Made by a program: the position numbers and the translations under genes. A stretch of DNA of 7,083 nt from Holosporales bacterium (GTDB taxonomy: Bacteria; Pseudomonadota; Alphaproteobacteria; RUG11792). The notes below the pieces were generated by a model. It did not search any database and was not told the DNA's origin. It saw nothing but the letters and a program-made list of their open reading frames with translations. The DNA lies in NCBI GenBank assembly GCA_031262205.1, contig JAISID010000075.1:1-7083 (forward strand). Direction: 5' to 3'. Positions 5,037-7,083 of the stretch are shown here, piece by piece; the first letter of the stretch is position 1, and the number at the start of each line of letters is the position of its first letter.

Positions 5037-5546
5037 TTACTGCAGAGCTTTAAATATATCTCTTCGCGAGAATGCGCAACACAAAGCGACCGCTAGAGCA
5101 TCCATTGAATCGGCTGTTTTTGTTTTATTGTCTTTTTCGAGGGTAATGTTTAGTATCTTTTGGATAAAAAAATGGACTTGCTCTTTTGTTGCGTGGCCTA
5201 AGCCTGTTATGTTTTTTTTAATCTCGTTCGGCCTATATTCGTTAACCTGAAACCCAGCCTTGGCAATAGCCACAAAAGCGGCCGAGCGAGCCATTATCAA
5301 CTTTTCGCTGGTTTTTGGATTCATATTTACGAATACTTCTTCCATAGCTATAGAAGCTGGTTCGAACTTGAAGATTAAATCTTGAACCGCGTCGAATATA
5401 AAGGAAAGCCTCTCTTCCATAGGAAGGTTGGATTTTGTTTTGATTACGCCGCAATCAACATATCTAACGTCGTCTCGAGCTTCTTTGCATATAACGCCCC
5501 AGCCCGTTTTAACAAGGCCGGGATCGACGCCTAATATTTTACTCAA
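5037..5546 (-). CDS. ruvC: Crossover junction endodeoxyribonuclease RuvC
   Basis: RuvC resolves Holliday junctions by symmetric cleavage during recombinational repair, normally with the RuvAB branch-migration motor. The 169-residue length is standard. All four acidic catalytic residues are present: Asp8 (ILGVDPGL), Glu69 (AMEEVFVNMN), and Asp146 and Asp149 (DSMDALAVAL). The signature GLGHATKEQV (115-124) matches the GxGxAxKxQV motif of the family. The start is TTG at 5546, supported by AAGGA (5553-5557) six bases upstream and by the conserved N-terminus beginning SKILGVDPG. The gene overlaps the end of the permease gene by 8 nt, implying a shared transcript. ruvA and ruvB, its usual neighbours, are absent from the window. 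Confidence 0.96.
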   Translation of the reverse strand: MSKILGVDPGLVKTGWGVICKEARDDVRYVDCGVIKTKSNLPMEERLSFIFDAVQDLIFKFEPASIAMEEVFVNMNPKTSEKLIMARSAAFVAIAKAGFQVNEYRPNEIKKNITGLGHATKEQVHFFIQKILNITLEKDNKTKTADSMDALAVALCCAFSRRDIFKALQ

Positions 5547-6642
5547 TATTTTTCCTTAAAATTTTCTTAAGCCATAGCAGCAATATTATAGTCATAACGC
5601 TCAAAACGGCTGAATCTCTTAAAATGATTTCCCAAACGTCGCCGACTAAACAGATCGTTCTCGCGCTTGAAACATAATACTTTGCGGGGAATATATATGA
5701 AAAAAATTGAAGCCATAGCGGCATGCTTTTTATTTCAAAAACAAACCCAGATAACATCATCGTCGGCATAAAGGTAATCATTGTCGCTCCCATTGCCGCG
5801 ACAAACTGATTCTTAGCCGCCGTCGATATCAACAAGCCGGTCACAAGAGAAACGGTAATAAAAAGAGACGAGACAAGCAGCATAGATAAAACCGATCCCT
5901 CAAACGGCATGTTAAACCCTAAAATTCCATATGCTAGCGAGAGTATCAACGACACGATGCACAACCCGAAATACGGAATTACTTTCGAAATTATGATTTC
6001 CCAAATAGATATTGGAGTCGCAATCATAGCTTCCATCGTTCCTCTTTCCCATTCTTTTGCGACGACGAGAGAGGTTAAAAACGTTCCGACTATCGCGATA
6101 ATCATAGTCAATACGCCAGGCATCAAAAAGTTTATAGACTCGGTCGTCGGATTGAACCAAAGCCTATTAATCACGTTTATACGGCTGCTTTTGTTGTCTT
6201 TAATAGAAGCTAAATACTTGTTAAAAAGCCCCATCGCATAACTTTCGATATAGGCCGCCGTGTTTGGGTCGGTTCCGTCGCTTATGATTTGGATTTCCGG
6301 TTTTTTCCCTATTTGAACGTTTTTTGAAAATTCCTCTGGGATTATAATAGTCCCCATAGTCTTTCCAGATTCCATACGCCCCTTCGCTTCTTTAGTCGAA
6401 CGCGCGATGTTCGTATCAAAATAGCTGGAATACTTATATAGATCGACGAGGTCTTGAGTTATTTTTCCGGAATCCTGTTGAACGAGATCGATTCTTATAT
6501 GCTTGATATCGAAAGATATGCCGTATCCGAAAATAATCAACATGACGACGGGCATAACGATCGCCACTAAAATACTGCTCGCATCCCTTCTAATCTGTTT
6601 CATTTCTTTTAAAATAAGAGCGTTTACAGTAGCTGCGTTCAT
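5539..6642 (-). CDS. ABC-2 type transporter permease (YhhJ/YbhR/YbhS-like)
   Basis: 367 residues with the standard topology: a short cytoplasmic N-terminus (ALILKEMKQIRRD), TM1 about 22-42, an extracytoplasmic domain about 43-170, then TM segments at about 172-195, 222-242, 250-275, 282-302 and 345-358. The signature AKEWERGTMEAMIATP (195-210), followed by SIWEIIISKVIPY, is typical of ABC-2 exporter permeases related to drug or lipid efflux systems such as YbhFSR. Length is normal. No ATP-binding subunit or HlyD-type adaptor is in the window, so its partner must lie elsewhere; the DNA just upstream lacks one. The ATG start has a poor ribosome site. A 33-codon open frame ends in a 4 nt ATGA overlap with this start. 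Family is secure; the exported substrate is unknown. Confidence 0.92.
   Translation of the reverse strand: MNAATVNALILKEMKQIRRDASSILVAIVMPVVMLIIFGYGISFDIKHIRIDLVQQDSGKITQDLVDLYKYSSYFDTNIARSTKEAKGRMESGKTMGTIIIPEEFSKNVQIGKKPEIQIISDGTDPNTAAYIESYAMGLFNKYLASIKDNKSSRINVINRLWFNPTTESINFLMPGVLTMIIAIVGTFLTSLVVAKEWERGTMEAMIATPISIWEIIISKVIPYFGLCIVSLILSLAYGILGFNMPFEGSVLSMLLVSSLFITVSLVTGLLISTAAKNQFVAAMGATMITFMPTMMLSGFVFEIKSMPLWLQFFSYIFPAKYYVSSARTICLVGDVWEIILRDSAVLSVMTIILLLWLKKILRKNIE
5553..5557 (-). promoter_or_regulatory. Shine-Dalgarno site that fixes the ruvC TTG start
   Basis: AAGGA on the minus strand, inside the last codons of the permease gene, lies 6 nt before TTG at 5546. It supports the non-ATG start and translational coupling with the permease. 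Confidence 0.7.
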
Positions 6643-6796
6643 ATGAGCCAGAGGCTAAAAACAACGTTTAAATCATATTCCCAAATAGTTAAAAATTCAA
6701 GTTCTGGAAAATTTCTTTTAGGAAACTTCACCCGTCGCATTTTGTTATCACTAAAGACGCAAACTTGAAAAAGCCGCTTGAAAACGTAAATATATA

Positions 6797-6827
6797 TCGT
6801 CGGGTTTTGAAAGCGTTCATCGACGAT
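6797..6827. repeat. 7 bp inverted repeat upstream of the HEPN gene promoter
   Basis: ATCGTCG (6797-6803) and CGACGAT (6821-6827) are exact inverted copies separated by 17 bp, ending four bases before the -35 element TTGACA. It could be an operator for an autoregulated toxin-antitoxin operon, but a repeat of this size may be accidental. Confidence 0.3.
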
Positions 6828-6830
6828 TTA

Positions 6831-6859
6831 TTGACAATCTTAAAAAAAGGCAAAATACT
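6831..6859 (+). promoter_or_regulatory. Promoter of the HEPN (HI0074-type) gene
   Basis: A perfect TTGACA (6831-6836) lies 17 bp from AATACT (6854-6859; 4 of 6). Transcription would start near 6866, giving a leader of about 25 nt to the ATG at 6891. An AGGG ribosome site lies at 6877-6880. Confidence 0.6.
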
Positions 6860-6890
6860 GTCTATAAACAAATATTAGGGAATGCAAGGT

Positions 6891-7083
6891 ATGGAATTAA
6901 ACCTGTCTTCGTTTGAAAAAGCGATATCTAGTTTAGAAGCGATAATAAAGCGATATCAAAATGAAAAAGAAGACGACGCGGTAAGGGATTCCATGATAAA
7001 ACGCTTTGAATACTGTTATGAAACGTCGCATAAAATTCTACGACGTTTTTTAGAATCAGTTTTGCCCTCGAAAGAAAATTGGA
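6891..7083 (+). CDS. HI0074-family HEPN protein (nucleotidyltransferase substrate-binding), 5' part
   Basis: The frame is open for 64 codons to the window end, so the gene is truncated by the window. It begins MELNLSSFEKAISSLEAIIK and continues with VRDSMIKRFEYCYETSHKIL and RRFLESVLP. The opening LxLSSFEKAxxSLE and the central RDxxIxRFEYxYExxxKxLRRFLE pattern are hallmarks of the HI0074 family (TIGR01987), all-helical HEPN proteins normally encoded beside an MNT-type nucleotidyltransferase (HI0073) and acting as a toxin-antitoxin pair. The MNT gene would be expected adjacent, outside the window. I chose ATG 6891 because AGGG (6877-6880) is 10 nt upstream; an in-frame ATG at 6882 is too close to that site. 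It is divergent from the ABC permease and has its own promoter. Confidence 0.85.
   Translation, partial: MELNLSSFEKAISSLEAIIKRYQNEKEDDAVRDSMIKRFEYCYETSHKILRRFLESVLPSKENW

Noticed and set aside
5909..6241. Plus-strand ORF of 110 codons
   Set aside because: It is antisense to the permease membrane segments and has no independent support.
1..7083. CRISPR array, insertion sequence or transposase
   Set aside because: No regularly spaced repeats, no terminal inverted repeats around an ORF, and no transposase motifs were found.

Overview
The window is about 7.1 kb of bacterial chromosome, and almost all of its genes lie on the minus strand. I cannot place it to species. Three things limit the lineage. 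Base composition is mixed: the HAD, kinase-like, ruvC and ABC genes run near 45-50% GC in the blocks I counted, while intergenic DNA is very AT-rich. An exact chromosomal parS site is present. An exported protein has a mature N-terminus reading QDALRPIG, which reminds me from memory of exported proteins of Elusimicrobiota and Omnitrophota. The phylum suggestion is a weak inference.

Left part (1-1734). The first 116 bases look like the 3' end of a plus-strand gene. The very first bases match one half of a parS site. Next is a minus-strand HAD-superfamily class IIA (NagD-like) phosphatase gene (264-1241). A 490 bp non-coding stretch follows, holding a likely promoter for that gene, a perfect 24 bp palindrome containing the 16 bp consensus parS (1509-1524), and a possible decayed gene end (about 1558-1734). 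parS is the centromere-like site bound by ParB during chromosome segregation and usually lies in the origin half of a chromosome.

Middle (1735-3580). A compact Type II restriction-modification operon is transcribed leftward: a gamma-class DNA N6-adenine methyltransferase, then, 35 bp downstream, a 139-residue PD-(D/E)XK nuclease starting at GTG. Both genes are more AT-rich than their neighbours, suggesting horizontal acquisition. Upstream of them lies a complete tRNA-Arg(UCU) gene with a good sigma-70-type promoter. The block from the operon through the tRNA is bracketed by a 13 bp direct repeat, whose left copy contains the endonuclease stop codon.

Right part (3610-7083). A protein with a signal peptide and a kinase-like fold (lysine, HRD and DFD motifs, with Gln in place of the metal-binding Asn) has its own promoter and Shine-Dalgarno sequence. 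Upstream of it are ruvC (Holliday-junction resolvase) and an ABC-2 type permease. The permease stop overlaps the ruvC TTG start by 8 nt, so these two are co-transcribed and probably translationally coupled. Neither ruvA/ruvB nor the ABC ATPase is present. At the right edge a divergent plus-strand gene begins, encoding an HI0074-type HEPN protein (nucleotidyltransferase substrate-binding family, usually half of a toxin-antitoxin pair); it runs off the window.

Most unusual elements: the exported kinase-like protein; the parS site with its possible partner at the window edge; and the repeat-bracketed R-M/tRNA block beside a degraded reading frame. I found no clearly new multi-gene system.
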